NCBI GenBank assembly: GCA_021229015.1
Contig: CM037778.1
Location: forward strand, 15,257,504 to 15,321,503
DNA length: 64,000 nt
Reading direction: 5' to 3'
From: Solen grandis
Taxonomy: Eukaryota > Mollusca > Bivalvia > Adapedonta > Solenidae
Of this stretch, positions 35,614-48,237 are shown piece by piece. A program made the position numbers and the translations under genes. The notes under the pieces are model-generated. The model was not told where the DNA came from, did no database searches, and saw nothing but the letters and a program-made list of their open reading frames with translations. How positions within the stretch are numbered: the first letter of the stretch is position 1; each line of letters begins with the position of its first letter.

Positions 35614-37735
35614 ATTAAAGGCATATATAACGCAGACATAAAACAAAATGTCAGCAGTTTGAACTTTAACCAAATAAGGAACCCCTTACACTTAACCGAT
35701 TCATATCAATGATTTCGTAAAGAATTTGTGCAAAGTTACGACCTACATTTTAAAGAGGTGTCGTATTTCGTTCCTTACCTTGTAATACGTGTATGTACAT
35801 ATTTATACAATGTAGAAAAGAAGAAGGGGCGGGATAATCCGTTCTAAACTTTAGTACCGCATTTCCTCACACGACAATCCCAGTGGCACTGCCGGTACGC
35901 TAGTGAATTTCCCTATATGACATTATTAGCAACATTCGCACGAAAGGGGTTCCTCACTTCATTTCAATATTTTTTTTCCTATTTCCTACATGAGAACACT
36001 AATGTATGCCCGGTTACCGAAGTGGTTTCGTCATTACAACGCGGTTTCGAGCTTAGTTTGGTCCGACCTGTATGTGAAAAAAGTAGTTTGCCGCATGTTC
36101 GGGCAGGTGGATTTCTCAGGGCCTACACCATGAATTGGGCGAACGTCAAAATCAACAAAAATAATATCTCTCTGCGCAACTGTTGTAAAGTAAGCTAACT
36201 TTATCTCATTTATCTTTTTACTCCCGTCGATTGGGCTCAAGTTCATAAAACTTATATAATTTATCCCTCTCGACTGTTCCTGGGTTGGACCAGTACTTTG
36301 CACCTATAGAGGTCATGAAAAATCCTCGCCCTCAAAAGGTTTCGAACCCATAACATTGGGATCCGCGGTCCGGTATGTTACCACAGTACTACGGTGCCCT
36401 TACAAAGTCTTAACTTTGCAAATTAAGTCCAACTTAACCTATTTGACAATTTTGATATAAATCGATGATCATTCATGATCAATTACCACTTTACTTGCTT
36501 TTATCGTTCTTTCAATCGTCCGAGTATGGGTTTGAAAGTGCTTTTATCTTGAAAATGGACAATTTATCTCAAACATGACAGACATAAAAAGCAAACGGCC
36601 ACTGAATTCTAGACCTAAAGTTATAGTTTAGAACACATCTGAATGATTAAGATTTCAAGGAAAGGGTTCCTTGTGTAGATAGCACATCTGAAGCAACAGG
36701 GATAAGTAAAACATTTAAAAAGAAAAAAAAATGAGACCATAACAATTAAGTACAAGAAACACCTCATATGACACGAAACCAGATTTTCAAATGTTGCCCT
36801 AGGCAAGCTCAGCTATTTTAGTAACCTTTACCTTGACCCTATTTACTGGAAAATCAATCCCAATCTTCCCATAAGGTATCTATCTACAAATTCTAATCAT
36901 AAAAGAAGTTATTTGACGGAAATAAAAAAAAATCTATTTTTAGTAACAGTGACCTTGGCCCAGTCATCTTGATGATCAATCGCAATTTTCCTCTTCCCAT
37001 GAGGTTTCTACTTATTAATTATAGAAACTTACTCTCTATTCTAATAGAAAATATTCTACAGAAACGAAATATTTCACGACCGCCCGAGGTATACTCCATT
37101 CTAACAACTGGTTAAAAAATAAAAATCTTAAACTATGGTGTCACTTGTATGATTCGAAACCACGCGGTGTGTGTCAAAAGAGTAACGTTGAATTACCGTG
37201 TTTCTTAAGCACTGAGATAACACCTTATTGACCTATTGAATATGATTGACTTTTCAAAAACAATAGAAATTTTGTATGGAATGATATTTAAACAAAAATT
37301 TCATAATGCTTGGTGACTATGTCATTATATTCGATGACAATGCCATTTTGCTTGGTGTAAGCCTTGTGTGCTTGTTTATATCGATGAATGCGTTTTGACA
37401 AGTGCGTTCTACTTGATAGCAAAGTCCTTCGTTGCTTCCATTGTCCTTGGTTACAAGGAAATCATGCTTCATGAAATTCAAGCAACACCATGCGTGCTGA
37501 TGTCGCTCACTGCTTCTTGACAATTGCACCGTGCTTGGTGACGTTCCGCTTCGTTTTAAGCAAGCACTTTCACTGACAGGTTTGATAGCTGAGTTTGTAG
37601 AGTAACCCGTTAATATTAAAATGGTATGTGATTCGAATACCGGTGGAAGCTCACTTTTTCCGCTTCTGTTATACATGTTTAATGATGAAAAATCCCACTG
37701 TAGCTGATATTATTTACATGTAATTTGATATTTAC
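35614..37735. other. non-coding region
   Basis: No gene recognised. It contains a degraded tRNA-like minus-strand piece around 36340-36405 (ATGGGTTCGAAACC box B) and a decayed repeat with ACCTTGACC phrases around 36825-36960. Open frames here (35917-36198, 36034-36303, 37317-37676) have no motif. Confidence 0.4.
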
Positions 37736-37930
37736 CGGTCCCGGTGGGCGTGTGATTACAGCATCCGCCCCGAAATCGGGTGGGGTGTTGTCGTTGGTTC
37801 GATCTCCGGCCGCGATATACCAAAGTCGTAAAAATGTATTAGTGTAGCACACTTTCTTGGTGCTCAGCAATAAGGGTGGCTCGTAGAGAGGTTGGTAACG
37901 TAATTGAATACTGCAGTGCGGTAATGCTTT
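37736..37930 (+). mobile_element. SINE copy, tRNA-like head
   Basis: A head resembling a tRNA promoter (GATTACAGCATCCGCC, then a box B-like GGTTCGATCTCCGGCCGCGA) is followed by the body 'gatataccaaagtcgtaaaaatg...tggtgctcagcaat'. The same body recurs at 42390, 42700 and 49700. Confidence 0.65.
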
Positions 37931-38424
37931 CAAATTGTTTTTCTCAAATAGATATAGTCTCTAAATGACTGAAATTCTATCGGCGGGATGTCAAACCCTA
38001 TAAATAAACAAACACACTTTAATATTGAAGTATAAAATGGTGTTAAATATATATATACCAGTATATAAAATATAATGTTTGTCTCAAAATATAACCATTT
38101 ACATTTCCGTAGCTCCAATCTTTAGATTTATTTTGGCTGGGTTGCTTGCAATTCTGTTTTGTGGTAGCACACAATTCTGCATGGGCTTCTTTTAGACTTA
38201 AATTTCCCTCCTTTTAAGATATAGTTCCAAATTAAGCTGTCTGTCTTAGCACTTAGTGCTGCTGATTTTTATGTTTATTTAAATACGACTGCATTTGGAG
38301 GTCAAAACTGAATTGAAATGTGAAAAAAGAAAGACAAAAAAGCAAATGCGCAAGTAAGTTAATTAATTAATTCGGAGATATTTGAACCATTTCATCTTTT
38401 GAAATTACTCATAAATACAAGAAT

Positions 38425-38560
38425 AAAAATTCGTCCCTTGCTTGGCGCTCAGCATATAAGGTTGTTGCAGGATTGGTTGGCCTGGTGTCAGGATAATGTG
38501 ACCGGGTGTTACCCTTATATGTCGATCGCCAAGAAATTGATAAGAATCTATTTTTATAAA
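38425..38560 (+). mobile_element. SINE body fragment
   Basis: Contains CTTGGCGCTCAGCATATAAG and TGTCAGGATAATGTGACCGG, the body seen in the SINE at 42370-42636. The tRNA-like head is not recognisable. Confidence 0.55.
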
Positions 38561-38586
38561 GGTATTGTTGCTGGTGTTAACAAAAA

Positions 38587-38640
38587 AAAGAGGGTCATGA
38601 TGGCCCTATATCGCTCACCTGAGTACCACTGCTCTGAAGG
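38587..38640 (+). mobile_element. left end of a family A tandem-core element
   Basis: AGAGGGTCATGATGGCCCT and ATCGCTCACCTGAGTACC match the left end of the family A elements. No core or right end follows, so this is a solo or truncated end. Confidence 0.7.
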
Positions 38641-38857
38641 CAACCTCAAGTATTATGGACCATACAAGGTATAATAATCCTTGGTTTATTAACATTATGT
38701 ATACATCTGATCAAGATTGCTTTATAAATGTGGATGCTAAAATGTAAACAATATTCAATATGACATTTTTTATACCTCAAGGGCTATATTTGGAGATAGT
38801 TGTCCAATACCAAGTCAGCCTTGGCAAAATAATAGTCATTAATATTAATATCAGGTT

Positions 38858-38960
38858 TGTTTGTTGGGTTTAACATCCCACCGACAGTATTTCAGTCATT
38901 TGGAGACGATGTCTACTTGAGACAGAAATAGTGCTGCCATATGGCAGTATCACGCCGTAG
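38858..38960 (-). mobile_element. SINE 3' end, reverse orientation
   Basis: Reverse complement of the tail at 42540-42636: GTTGGGTTTAACATCCCACC, GACAGTATTTCAGTCATTTG, CATATGGCAGTATCACGCCG. Confidence 0.7.
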
Positions 38961-38963
38961 ACA

Positions 38964-39427
38964 TAATCTCGTTCTCTCGAGATAATATGTCGTTCCCTCG
39001 AGTTAATATCTCGTTCCTTCGACTTATTATCTCGTTCCCTCGACTTATTATATCGTTTTTTCGAGATAATTAAGTCGTTCCCTCGAGTTAATATCTCGTT
39101 CTCTCGACTTATTATCTCGTTCCCTCGACTTATTACCTCGTTTTCTCGAGATAATTAAGTCGTTCCCTCGAGTTAATATCTCGTTCCTTCGACTTATTAT
39201 CCTGCTTCCCACGACTTATTATATCGTTTTTTCGAGATAATTAAGTCGTTCCCTCGAGTTTATATCTCGTTCTCTCGACTTATTATCTCGTTCCCTCGAC
39301 TTATTACCTCGTTCCCTCGACTTATTATATCGTTTTCTCGAGATAATTAAGTCGTTCCCTCGAGTTAATATCTCGTTCTCTCGACTTATTACCTCGTTCC
39401 CTTGACTTATTATCTCCTTTCCTCGAC
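38964..39427 (+). repeat. minisatellite of about 21-bp TCGTT...TCGA...units with higher-order periodicity
   Basis: About 22 head-to-tail monomers such as TCGTTCCCTCGACTTATTAT, CTCGTTTTCTCGAGATAATT and GTCGTTCCCTCGAGTTAATA. Different monomer types recur in a fixed order, so the array has a higher-order unit of roughly 80-100 bp. Many monomers carry the palindrome CTCGAG. A short related palindromic tract lies at 47796-47840. Confidence 0.9.
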
Positions 39428-40122
39428 ATACAAAAGAGCAGTGCCTTTCACCTCTGTGTCACCATACACATGTTACTAGGTGCCAGCTGTAAAATGTCAA
39501 ATTTGACGAGCACTACGCTACCGCTGCAAACTAAATACAAAACAGGTAAAAACACTTTCACTTGACAGCTTACTATTTCAATGATCTCTTTAAAAAAAAA
39601 AACATAAATGAGTACAAAAAATACTTTGTATAGTGCGGTATTATAAGGCGAACGTAGATCCCAAGGTTTAAGATTATCAGGCTTTCCTAAATGTACTTGC
39701 ATATAGTGTGGCAGAAATTATTAATTTTGTATTTATTTTTGCCTAAACATATTTTATGAGTGATATAATTTCACTTATCACTTAGCGCAGTGAAGCAGAA
39801 CTTTTTATATCAGTATATGTAGTGTATGAAGCATTTTAGTTGGGTGTGAAATTTTTATTTTGATAGCCTGCTATATGTTAACAGTGATATCCATTACTTA
39901 TAAATATAACGTGTGTTAACACATGGCAAAATCAATAAGTGTGGACTATGCAACCACATAACTCACAATTTCGTGAAGTTTTGTCGCTAGTGGAAGGAAA
40001 ATGCCATGTGCTAAATAGGTTAGTTCTAACTTATACGTATGAACTGAATTTGTTCAATAATATATAGGTAGATATCAACAGGATCGCGTGCAGATAAATC
40101 AGTCTCGTGTTAGAGGTGCAGC
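39428..40122 (+). promoter_or_regulatory. MANBA: upstream region of the beta-mannosidase gene
   Basis: No other gene is recognised between the minisatellite and the first ATG. A TATATAGGTA at 40061-40070, 53-62 bases before the ATG, is TATA-like but not compelling. The start context is GGTGCAGCATGGCGG, a good eukaryotic initiation site. Confidence 0.3.
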
Positions 40123-40231
40123 ATGGCGGACATTGTTTACGTTTTCATTCTGTTGCTGTTTCTTGAACCGTGCTCGGGTCTTCTGAAGGTTTCTCTGAAT
40201 GGAAAATGGGAGGTGTCAACAGCAAACAGAG
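40123..40231 (+). CDS. MANBA: beta-mannosidase exon 1 (signal peptide)
   Basis: ATG at 40123 opens MADIVYVFILLLFLEPCSG, a short hydrophobic signal peptide with a plausible cleavage after CSG, as expected for a lysosomal hydrolase entering the ER. The mature start LLKVSLNGKWEVSTANR aligns with the first strand of the family (an L.GNW..-type motif). The exon ends AACAGAG|GTAATT, a good donor, after 36 codons plus one base. The product is the GH2 exo-beta-mannosidase, which removes the terminal beta-mannose of N-glycan core fragments in the lysosome. The next intron is about 9.1 kb and full of repeats. Confidence 0.9.
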
Positions 40232-40891
40232 GTAATTTTATAATATTATTTTCAATATTATTTAGTTTTACTTAAATATGATGAAGATGAATGTAGATGT
40301 CCAGACTATTAGATAACGTGCGTCACTTCTAGGCCTTTCTGGATGTTTGCGGGTCAGTACGATACACTATGTTGTTCACTATTTAGAGTTACATGGTTGC
40401 CGTGTAGAATCTCTTCGTACCTGTAGTTTGAATATTCAAAAGCTCTGTTAAGGTAATCCATCCGCCATTTAATAATAATCCTAAATTAAAAAATAAATTT
40501 CAGTGCAAATGCGAGCATCCATTTACTTGAAGTTATACGCTCTTTTGCTCTTAGTCTATAAAGGCTCAAATTATTTTAAATTGTGATCATGGTCGATCAA
40601 GTGATTGTTTATCTTTTATAGTAAACACAAGTTTCTGTAGATTTAAAATAGACCATTACTCCAAGTCAGTAAATGATTGCATTTGCATTGCAGTCTTTTT
40701 AAGCATTTGAAGGACCATGATTATAATTTAATGATGGACGGATTACCTTAAGTTGAGATATACCACCAGTAAGTATTGCGGTTTGTGGAGGTCACGAACT
40801 ACCGCTTTTACAAGTCTGCCACTGGGATCATCTTTCACTGGTTAATTGTAATTATTAGATTGGTAAAAAGTGACAGACTATGAATGCAAAA

Positions 40892-41050
40892 TACAGTTGA
40901 ACCTGTATCAGGGGCCAACTGTATTAAGCGGTCAACCTGCATTGTTCGGTAATTTTGTTATATGCTAAATCTTCACTTAGCGGTCACCTCTGTTAAGCGG
41001 TCTCTTTCTATTGTTCCTCTGACTAACCGCCTAAGATAGGTTTGACTGTA
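40892..41050. mobile_element. MITE with TACAGTTGAACCT / AGGTTTGACTGTA ends (intron 1)
   Basis: Starts TACAGTTGAACCTGTAT and ends AGATAGGTTTGACTGTA, imperfect inverted ends framed by TA, with internal 'taagcggtcaacctg' and 'tagcggtcacctctg' segments in inverted relation. The form fits Tc1/mariner-type MITEs. The related copy is at 48238-48478. Confidence 0.7.
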
Positions 41051-41284
41051 AAAAAGAATATTGAGACTTCTAGCGGGACTGGCTTTCTATAACTTAGATA
41101 CTAAAGGTTTGAGTCCCGGCAAGGTCATTGATGTTTTACTATAACACATATACAATAATACTTATAATTACTTTTCTCTTTTTTTCCCCGCGCCCGAACT
41201 GCACAGGGTGTATTATGTCGGATCGTCCGTCTGCTAGCAATTATTTGTACGGATAAATAACTCATTTATTTTATCATTCAGCGG

Positions 41285-41310
41285 TTTTTTTTTTTTTTTT
41301 TTTTTTTTTT
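41285..41310. repeat. homopolymer T run (26)
   Basis: 26 consecutive T, in intron 1 of the beta-mannosidase gene. It may be the A-tail of a lost reverse insertion. Confidence 0.9.
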
Positions 41311-41940
41311 CATATTTGCGGACATGTTTACAAAAAAAAATCTCTACTCTCTTTCAGCATTGATAAACAGCATAGTTTTTTTTCACCGGTCGACCAGTAT
41401 ATACAATAAGAATATGAAATCTGATACAGTGGTTTTTTAGTACGCTCTTAAATGAAGAATTTGGGTTAACTCTATGAACTGACTTTCTTATCAGCCTTTT
41501 TAAAAGTAAATTTTAACCTTGACGTTTATTGTTTAACAGTTAATGCCTACTTGTATTGCAGTACAGCTATTGATTTCCTTCGTATGAATAGTCATTCTCC
41601 AAAGAAGTGTTCTCTTTACCGTATGTTATAAGTAAATAGAACTATGAATTTGATACGTGATCGATGCGTCAATTATTGTGTTAGGTTATATGCTATGCGA
41701 TCTTGTTTGATGTTTTTTTATTACGTTCTGTATGATGGGGCGTATACATGTATCATGCACATATTAAAAAAAAATATTATGATACAATTGTGCATATGTT
41801 ATAATAATCACTGTAGGAAATAAGATGTTATTTCTCCTACATTCTCTTTCCCTCTCTCTTTCTCTCGCTGCATATGTAATTGTATTGTTATCTCAAAATA
41901 TAACTTATATATAAAACGAAATTCCCTCCACCACACTAAC

Positions 41941-42016
41941 GCTCTCTCTCTCTATATATATATCTCTCTCTAACACACACACACACACACACATACACAC
42001 ACACACACACACACAA
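41941..42016. repeat. compound microsatellite (CT)n(TA)n(CT)n(CA)n
   Basis: Uninterrupted dinucleotide blocks in succession. Intron 1. Confidence 0.95.
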
Positions 42017-42369
42017 GTCAATCAAGCATTTTGTTTTTGAAATGCTAATTTTTGTTGATATCTGTTAATCATTCTTTGCGAAACGGTTCAGTAATACGCT
42101 ATTTGAAAAGCTGAATAAAGGAGGAAACGTCTATAACTAATCGGTTCAACCATACGTTAGTAAAATCATACATATCGTACAAATGTTTTATTTTGCATGG
42201 CCAACTTCCACCACGTGCGTCATTATTGGCATGTCATAATTATCATGTAGGCATATCATTAGGACAACTATTGTGAACAGCCTGCGTTTGTCGTTCTTTC
42301 AACAAAGTTAGGTTAATATATTATATCAGATTTTTTGTACAACAATTCATTGCGCATAAATAAAATCAT

Positions 42370-42636
42370 TTAAGGTATTGAAAAACAGTAAAAACCTTGT
42401 GCAACATACCAAGATCGTAAAAATGGTACTGGTATAGCTCCCCTGCATGGCGCTGAGCATATAAGCGTAGTTCCAGGACTGTTTGGCCCGTTGTCAGGAT
42501 AATTTGACAGGGTGTGGTATCATGGCACATATCTACGGCGTGATACTGCAATGTGACAGCACTATATCTGTCTCAAGTAGACATCGTCTCCAAATGACTG
42601 AAATACTGTGGGTGGGACGTTAAACCCAACAAACCT
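42370..42636 (+). mobile_element. SINE copy with complete 3' part (intron 1)
   Basis: Body: CATACCAAGATCGTAAAAAT, TGGCGCTGAGCATATAAG, GTTGTCAGGATAATTTGACA, ACGGCGTGATACTGCAATG. The 3' end 'ctgaaatactgtgggtgggacgttaaacccaac' is a tail widespread in mollusc SINEs. The tRNA-like head is decayed. Confidence 0.7.
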
Positions 42637-42649
42637 CACAATGACTGCT

Positions 42650-42890
42650 ATTCCACCTGTGAACGAGCTTCACCAACATACAGGTAGAAGCCGCTGGGTT
42701 TGTGGGCTCGATCCTCTGTAGCGACATACCACATACCAAATTCGTTACAAAATGGAACTTACATAACTGCTTAGCTTAGTGCTCAGCATGTAGGAATTGT
42801 TTCAGAACTGGTTTGCCTAGTTGATTATAATGTGACTGGTTGAGGTATCATGCTACCTATTTAAAGCGTGTTACTGTAAAATCATTAATT
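42650..42890 (+). mobile_element. SINE copy, diverged (intron 1)
   Basis: A box B-like GTGGGCTCGATCCTCTGTAG precedes the body (CATACCAAATTCGTTACAAA, TAGTGCTCAGCATGTAGG, GATTATAATGTGACTGG). It lies head-to-tail with the previous copy. Confidence 0.6.
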
Positions 42891-43334
42891 TCTGTTGGCA
42901 TCAAATTTCGTCGATTATGTATTTAAGCGAACCTCGTGGATACATATATTCGCGGATACGAGATCTAGAACCGTCTAGACCGTGAAACAAGCAGTTTTCG
43001 AGGGGTTTACTATTCGTGGATAATACCTTAGACAAAATCAACGAAAATGATAGTCCCACGAAAAATCGTGATTTCACTTTATCAGATAACAAGAAATAAG
43101 GTTACACACAAGCAAGTAGTAGTTGAGAGTCGCGTTTGTGTATTCATATGTGCTTTTCTTTGTTCAAATGCAGAGAAATGATAGATGATTATCTCAGTCC
43201 AGTGTCGCTATAGTAGTATATTACGCACGACCTTTTAGCAAAAGTAAACTAGATATTTCTATGACATGTCAGATGTTGCAATATTCAATAACTATATGTG
43301 TGTTGTATATATATATATATTGTATAAGACTTGA

Positions 43335-43400
43335 CTTGACTATTTGAGTTTACTGTCGCTTCGACAGTATTTCAGTCATATTGCGACGTCCACGACGATG
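43335..43400 (-). mobile_element. SINE 3' fragment, reverse (intron 1)
   Basis: TCGACAGTATTTCAGTCATA followed by TTGCGACGTCCA matches, inverted, the end of the SINE at 46527-46770. Confidence 0.55.
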
Positions 43401-44325
43401 TGTTCTCGATGTTTTATCGGGAAAACAAGCCGGGGAAATATCCGCAGAGAAGCTCCGGTCAGCATTCACGGAGCTTTCGCGATATTTTTTCATCCGATGA
43501 ATCCCCGATGCGTCTGTGATGTCTCGCCGAAGTATCAGGGGGCATTCGGGGATATTAGGCGGCCTTTCTGTGACACATTCCCGATCCTAAAAAAAAAAGA
43601 AAAAAAAAAAAAAAAAAAAGGCAAGGGTTGAAAAGCGCACCCAGAAATTAGTTTCTGTTTTGACCAGTCTTAGACTGAGACGGTCAAAAAGGCCATTGGA
43701 CATTGCTTAGGGCATCCCCTTAAACCCCCCAAAAGTTTTCTCTTCACTTTGTCGCTTAATTCCACCATCAAATTTTCATACTCTCAATAATCTTCCCCGA
43801 GACACGTAGGATGGTTTGCAAGATCCAATAATCTACGGGGATATTCCCCCGATGATGTTACAAACTCAGTGAAACTCCGGGACACCTTCGACGATCATCG
43901 GAGGAGGTCCCCCGGTGCTTTTCCGAACATCGGGACTCAAGTCTATTGTGTCATAGCCGAAACAACAGTGAATGTTCAACGGACCAATCCCGAAGTCTAA
44001 TAATTGTCATTTTTCAACGGACTGCTCAGTCTTTGTTTGGCTCAAACATCGGGAGCCATCGGTAGAAAAAAAAAGTTAATTTCCACATCACCGATTTTTT
44101 TCCCAGTGGGACCTAGGCTTTCAAGTTTCAAATATATCGGATTTAAAAACAAAAACAACAACAACAAAAAACTTCACTATTATCCCCAGATACCCTTCAG
44201 AATGCATCTCCATCACACTAAAAACTTTTTTTTTCCGGGGAGCATGCCCCCGAACCCCCCTACCACTCATATCACAATCGGATTTTGGCCCCCCTAGCAG
44301 AAAATTTCTGGATCCGGGCCTGTCC
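43401..44325. repeat. CCCCGAT-rich repeat-derived segment (intron 1)
   Basis: Less AT-rich than its surroundings, with recurrent short inverted motifs (CCCCGATG, CATCGGG, TCATCGGAGG). A long A-rich tract lies at about 43590-43619. The end (GAGCATGCCCCCGAACCCCC ... CTGGATCCGGGCCTG) is a motif found at the end of many aquatic-animal repeats. No gene is supported. Confidence 0.4.
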
Positions 44326-44462
44326 AGCTAAATTATATTGCATATAGATGCATATGTTTATGGCATAATTTCAAATATATATTGTATAATTGCTTATTTA
44401 TGTGATGTATAATTCCATATAAACGTTCCATAACTTTTGTATATGCGTTGTATGATTTGATG

Positions 44463-45797
44463 TATCTGTGTTAAAAGTCATATATATGTTGTATAATTCC
44501 AAATATATTTATGGTATAAACGGTGTATATATGTTTATATGTTCCATAAGTGAATCATGGGAATTGTTTACTCTTTTGTAACAAAGGATTTCATTGGACC
44601 GTTATTTTTTTTTTGTAGTCCTCAATAAGTAGTGGTGACCCCCCCGCCCAGCTGAATTTTGTAAATGTGGGGTCCCTTGGGGTCAGGTCCGTCCCCTTAA
44701 AGATGGATTTTTGCATAAAAAACTGTATTTAGTTAAATATTTCACATTTCCAATCCCGAATCATATATTATTTTGTTAATCATAATGAGAAAAAATGAAT
44801 AGTACTACTTTTGTGACCCACGAGGTCACCCAGGGGTCAGGTCCCACCCCCTTAACTTATTTTACTTATGACCTTATAATTCAAAGACTGTTTAGATCCC
44901 CCCATATATCATATATATTCTTGTTCCTCATGATGAGACAGATTGAATGGTACTTCTTTAGTATCCTCCTCCCCCGGATTGGGGGGGGGGGGGGGGGGGG
45001 GTCACAAAGGTCTGGCCCCCACCCCGTCAGTTTTAGTTTTACTTCTTCTTTGATGTTCGCATGGATCACCATGAGGTCAGGCCCCACCCTCTCAATTTTA
45101 TAACTTATGATATTTTTTCTTAAAATTTGTTTGGGAGACTTAGTAACAGTTCACTGTTACAATTATTACTTGTTTAATAAAAGATGGCTCCTTCCGTGAA
45201 CTGCAAAAATGTGGCATTTTGGGGACCCTAAAATTAAGACTATTCTAGACTGATAGCGAAAGAAGAGAAGTCATATGGTAGATCTTAAAAGATTCCAGGT
45301 TTTTATTTTCTATATGATAACAAAGTAACAATGTCCATAGTATTAGGCAAATTTGAAAATGTTAATTTTGGCAAAAATGATAACAATCGTACAAGAATCT
45401 CGTTGTCACAACTCCTCCAAAACAGCTCGTTGGATTGTTTGAAACTCGATGTACCATATGTAGATGTGCGTGAAGCAAGATCGTCGTAAGACATCGGTAA
45501 GGGGAGAAATTAGACTCAGAATTTCTTCTTATGAAGATGTTTACGGAATAAAAATGTATTTTCTCTGTAACCAAGTAAAACCCTGCTGGTCCGAGCTGAA
45601 ATCGAACCAGGGGCCCTTTAGTCCCCAAAATGCCGCATATTTGCAGTTCATGTAAGGAGAAATCTTTGATTAAATAACGGTCCAATGAAATCCTTTGTTA
45701 AAAATGTGTAAACGAATTCCATGATTCAGTTATAGAATACCATTTATACCGTTTATATATTTGAAATTGTACAACATATATATGACTTTTAATACAG
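44463..45797. mobile_element. foldback element with one arm split by an insertion (intron 1)
   Basis: Bases 44463-44607 are matched, inverted, at about 45655-45797 (GTTAAAAGTCATATATATGT, AAGGATTTCATTGGACCGTT). The inner part of the left arm reappears only at 45173-45235 (GAACTGCAAAAATGTGGCAT), matched inverted at 45605-45655. So about 565 bp (44608-45172) has been inserted into the left arm. The insert holds repeats of a GGGGTCAGGTCC...CCCCTTAA type and a run of 21 G at 44981-45001. Confidence 0.75.
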
Positions 45798-46526
45798 ATA
45801 TATATATATTGTTATTGAATATTGCAACGTCTGACATGCCATATATTTCCAGTGTTTACAGATACATTCAAAAAGAAAAACAGACTGATCTGTTTCACAC
45901 ACACACTGACACACACACACACTTACACAACCGTGGTTTTGTTTGATATATAGTGTATCAACAGAATCAAAAAGCGTGTACGGAAACAAAGAAAGGCCTT
46001 CATTTAATTATAAGATTTACGCTAAGTTGATTCTATTTATACACTTTTGGTTAGATATCTTAATGCAAGTCAGTTAAGGTCCTTCTACGTTTCTGTAAGC
46101 GAGACTGAAAGTCCCACTGCTAAATACTAAAAAGATGCATGCCGATTCAGCCAAAGCACAGGAGCTTTTTTTTTGTTTTTATGATGTTATGTCAATGTTT
46201 GTTTAGTAACATTATTTAAAGTGTTTTATGATTAATGTACGAAAGCTAAATAGTGCCAGTTTAATGTAAAGTAAAATATCTCATAATATGACATAATACG
46301 TTCTCGCGAGAGTAGAAGAACGGAAGAGTTATAGGCAGGTTTCAAATGAAACCTGTATAAAGCAAACATACTTTGAAATTTGATTAACAAGAAAATGTGT
46401 CCCTGCGACACTGATGGCATACGTTTGTAACAACAAAATAATGGCTTGTATTTTTAATAATTTTGTATTTTTCATATCTTGATGTACATTTTTACAAAGT
46501 ATCATGAGGATGTGAAGTCACCTTTT

Positions 46527-46770
46527 TGGACCTCCGTGGCCGAGAGGGTAAAGTCGCTGACTTTATCACTCACTCAGCTCCTCACCGCGTGGGTTCGGAT
46601 TTTCATGTGAGGAAGCCTTCCAGCTGGCCTGCTTTAGGTCGGTGGTTCTACCCGGATGCCTCCGTGCATTCGGTGTCTTCCTCCACCTGTAATTAGCTAG
46701 ACGTCGCTATATGACTGAAATACTGTCGAGTTCGGAAAAGATAAAGCTCAATATTACTCAAAAAAAAAAA
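46527..46770 (+). mobile_element. tRNA-derived SINE, complete (intron 1)
   Basis: Box A region CGTGGCCGAGAGGGTAAAGT and box B region GTGGGTTCGGATTTTC form a tRNA-like (Ser/Leu-looking) head. A body follows with 'tcggtggttctacccggatg' and 'tgtcttcctccacctgtaatt', then the tail 'gacgtcgctatatgactgaaatactgtcg' and a terminal A run. Best-preserved SINE in the window. Confidence 0.85.
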
Positions 46771-48237
46771 ACGAGGCGAGGTAAACCAAATAGTCAAGTC
46801 AAGTCAAGTCACCTTCATAGAAAAAAAAAAAAAAAAAAAAAAAAATCAATTTTACGATGTTCACTCAACCGTGAAATATAGGTCACACTCACAGTCATTA
46901 AACTGCAAAAAAAAAATATATTAAGTTCATAATTATCAGATGTGAAGTCCTCTTCATAGGAAAAAGAGTTTTGAAAACGCAAAGGTAAACCTGAGATGTG
47001 ATGACGAACAAACGATCGAACGTACAAACGCATAGACCGAAAATCAATATATCCCGCAACACAGTTGGTGGGACATAAAAAACAGAGTTTGGATGTTTAT
47101 GTGGTCATTTTTGTCCTCCTATTTCCATTTTTTATTTATTTATGTTAATCTACATTTTTGCTCTTCATCCCCAATTTCAAACTTAACGCGGAAACATTGG
47201 TTCGTAAATCAGTATCAATAGTTTTTAGATGCAAATGAAATAAAAAGAAAGTAAGAAAACATAATTTTCGAAAGTACCGATCGATGCCATATTGATTCTA
47301 CAGAAATCCACAAACTACCCTGGCACCTCCGATACATTGACTTAAAGTCATAAAACCTTCACAAAAACAGGTTGAAAAAGTATGTTAGTTAATAAAAACG
47401 GTATAATCCTATTTGTTGTAAATAATGCTTGACACTGAAAAAGAGAAAAAAAAGTAGTTGTAGGAAAAAAAATATTGGTTTGTGTCTGATTCGAACCCAA
47501 CACTCCCAGTATGCAAGTCTAACGCTGTCCTGACGGCGCGATAGAGACTTTGTACATACAGCTTTTTATGAAGTTTCAGAATACATTTGTACATCGCGAC
47601 TGGCACGTTGTTTACATACAACATTCAACATATACTCTCTGTACTATATGTTGGTTTTGAAAGTTATAAAGCCTCTTATCAGATCATTCAGATTGAAATT
47701 ATGTCTCATACGGAAGTAAGCCGTCAATATCTTTACCACTTTTATCGCATGGTGTCATCTCCTAATAACTTGATAATATGTCAATTGCGACATAACTTTC
47801 TCGTTATTACGAGATAATATCTCGTTATAACAAGATTAAGAAAATATTTTACTGTTCTCTTGGCACAATTGAGCCTTCGTATTAATGCCATAACATGTGT
47901 ATGAGCTCTGTATTAGTGCATAGGCGAAAAGATGAATACTATGTCTGTAGTATAAAAAATATTCATTATTTTGTATTTGTATTACATGTATATCAGTTGA
48001 CTAAGTACTCTATACTTATCCCACAGCGGTGATTAAATTCAAGTGTTTGTTCTTATTTCGGAGACACGACAGTTGAAGAGGATGTTAATTATACACTCTA
48101 AATAACCGACGCGACTGTGACTCAGAGATAGAGATTTCACTTAATAAACAAAAGCCCCCGCGTTCGGATCCTAGTAAAAACGATAATGAAGGAGGAAACA
48201 TTAATTAAACTTATCGGAATAACTGATAAATTGACAC

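Noticed and set aside
37317..37676. 119-codon frame
   Set aside because: Lies in sequence with decayed GCTTGGTGA-like repeats; no recognisable domain or start context.
38964..39427. Regular short repeats resembling a CRISPR array
   Set aside because: There are no unique spacers between repeats, monomers are contiguous and variable, and the genome is eukaryotic.
47475..47545. Possible tRNA gene on the minus strand (box B GGTTCGAATC)
   Set aside because: No complete cloverleaf could be drawn; likely a decayed SINE head. A tRNAscan-SE run would decide.
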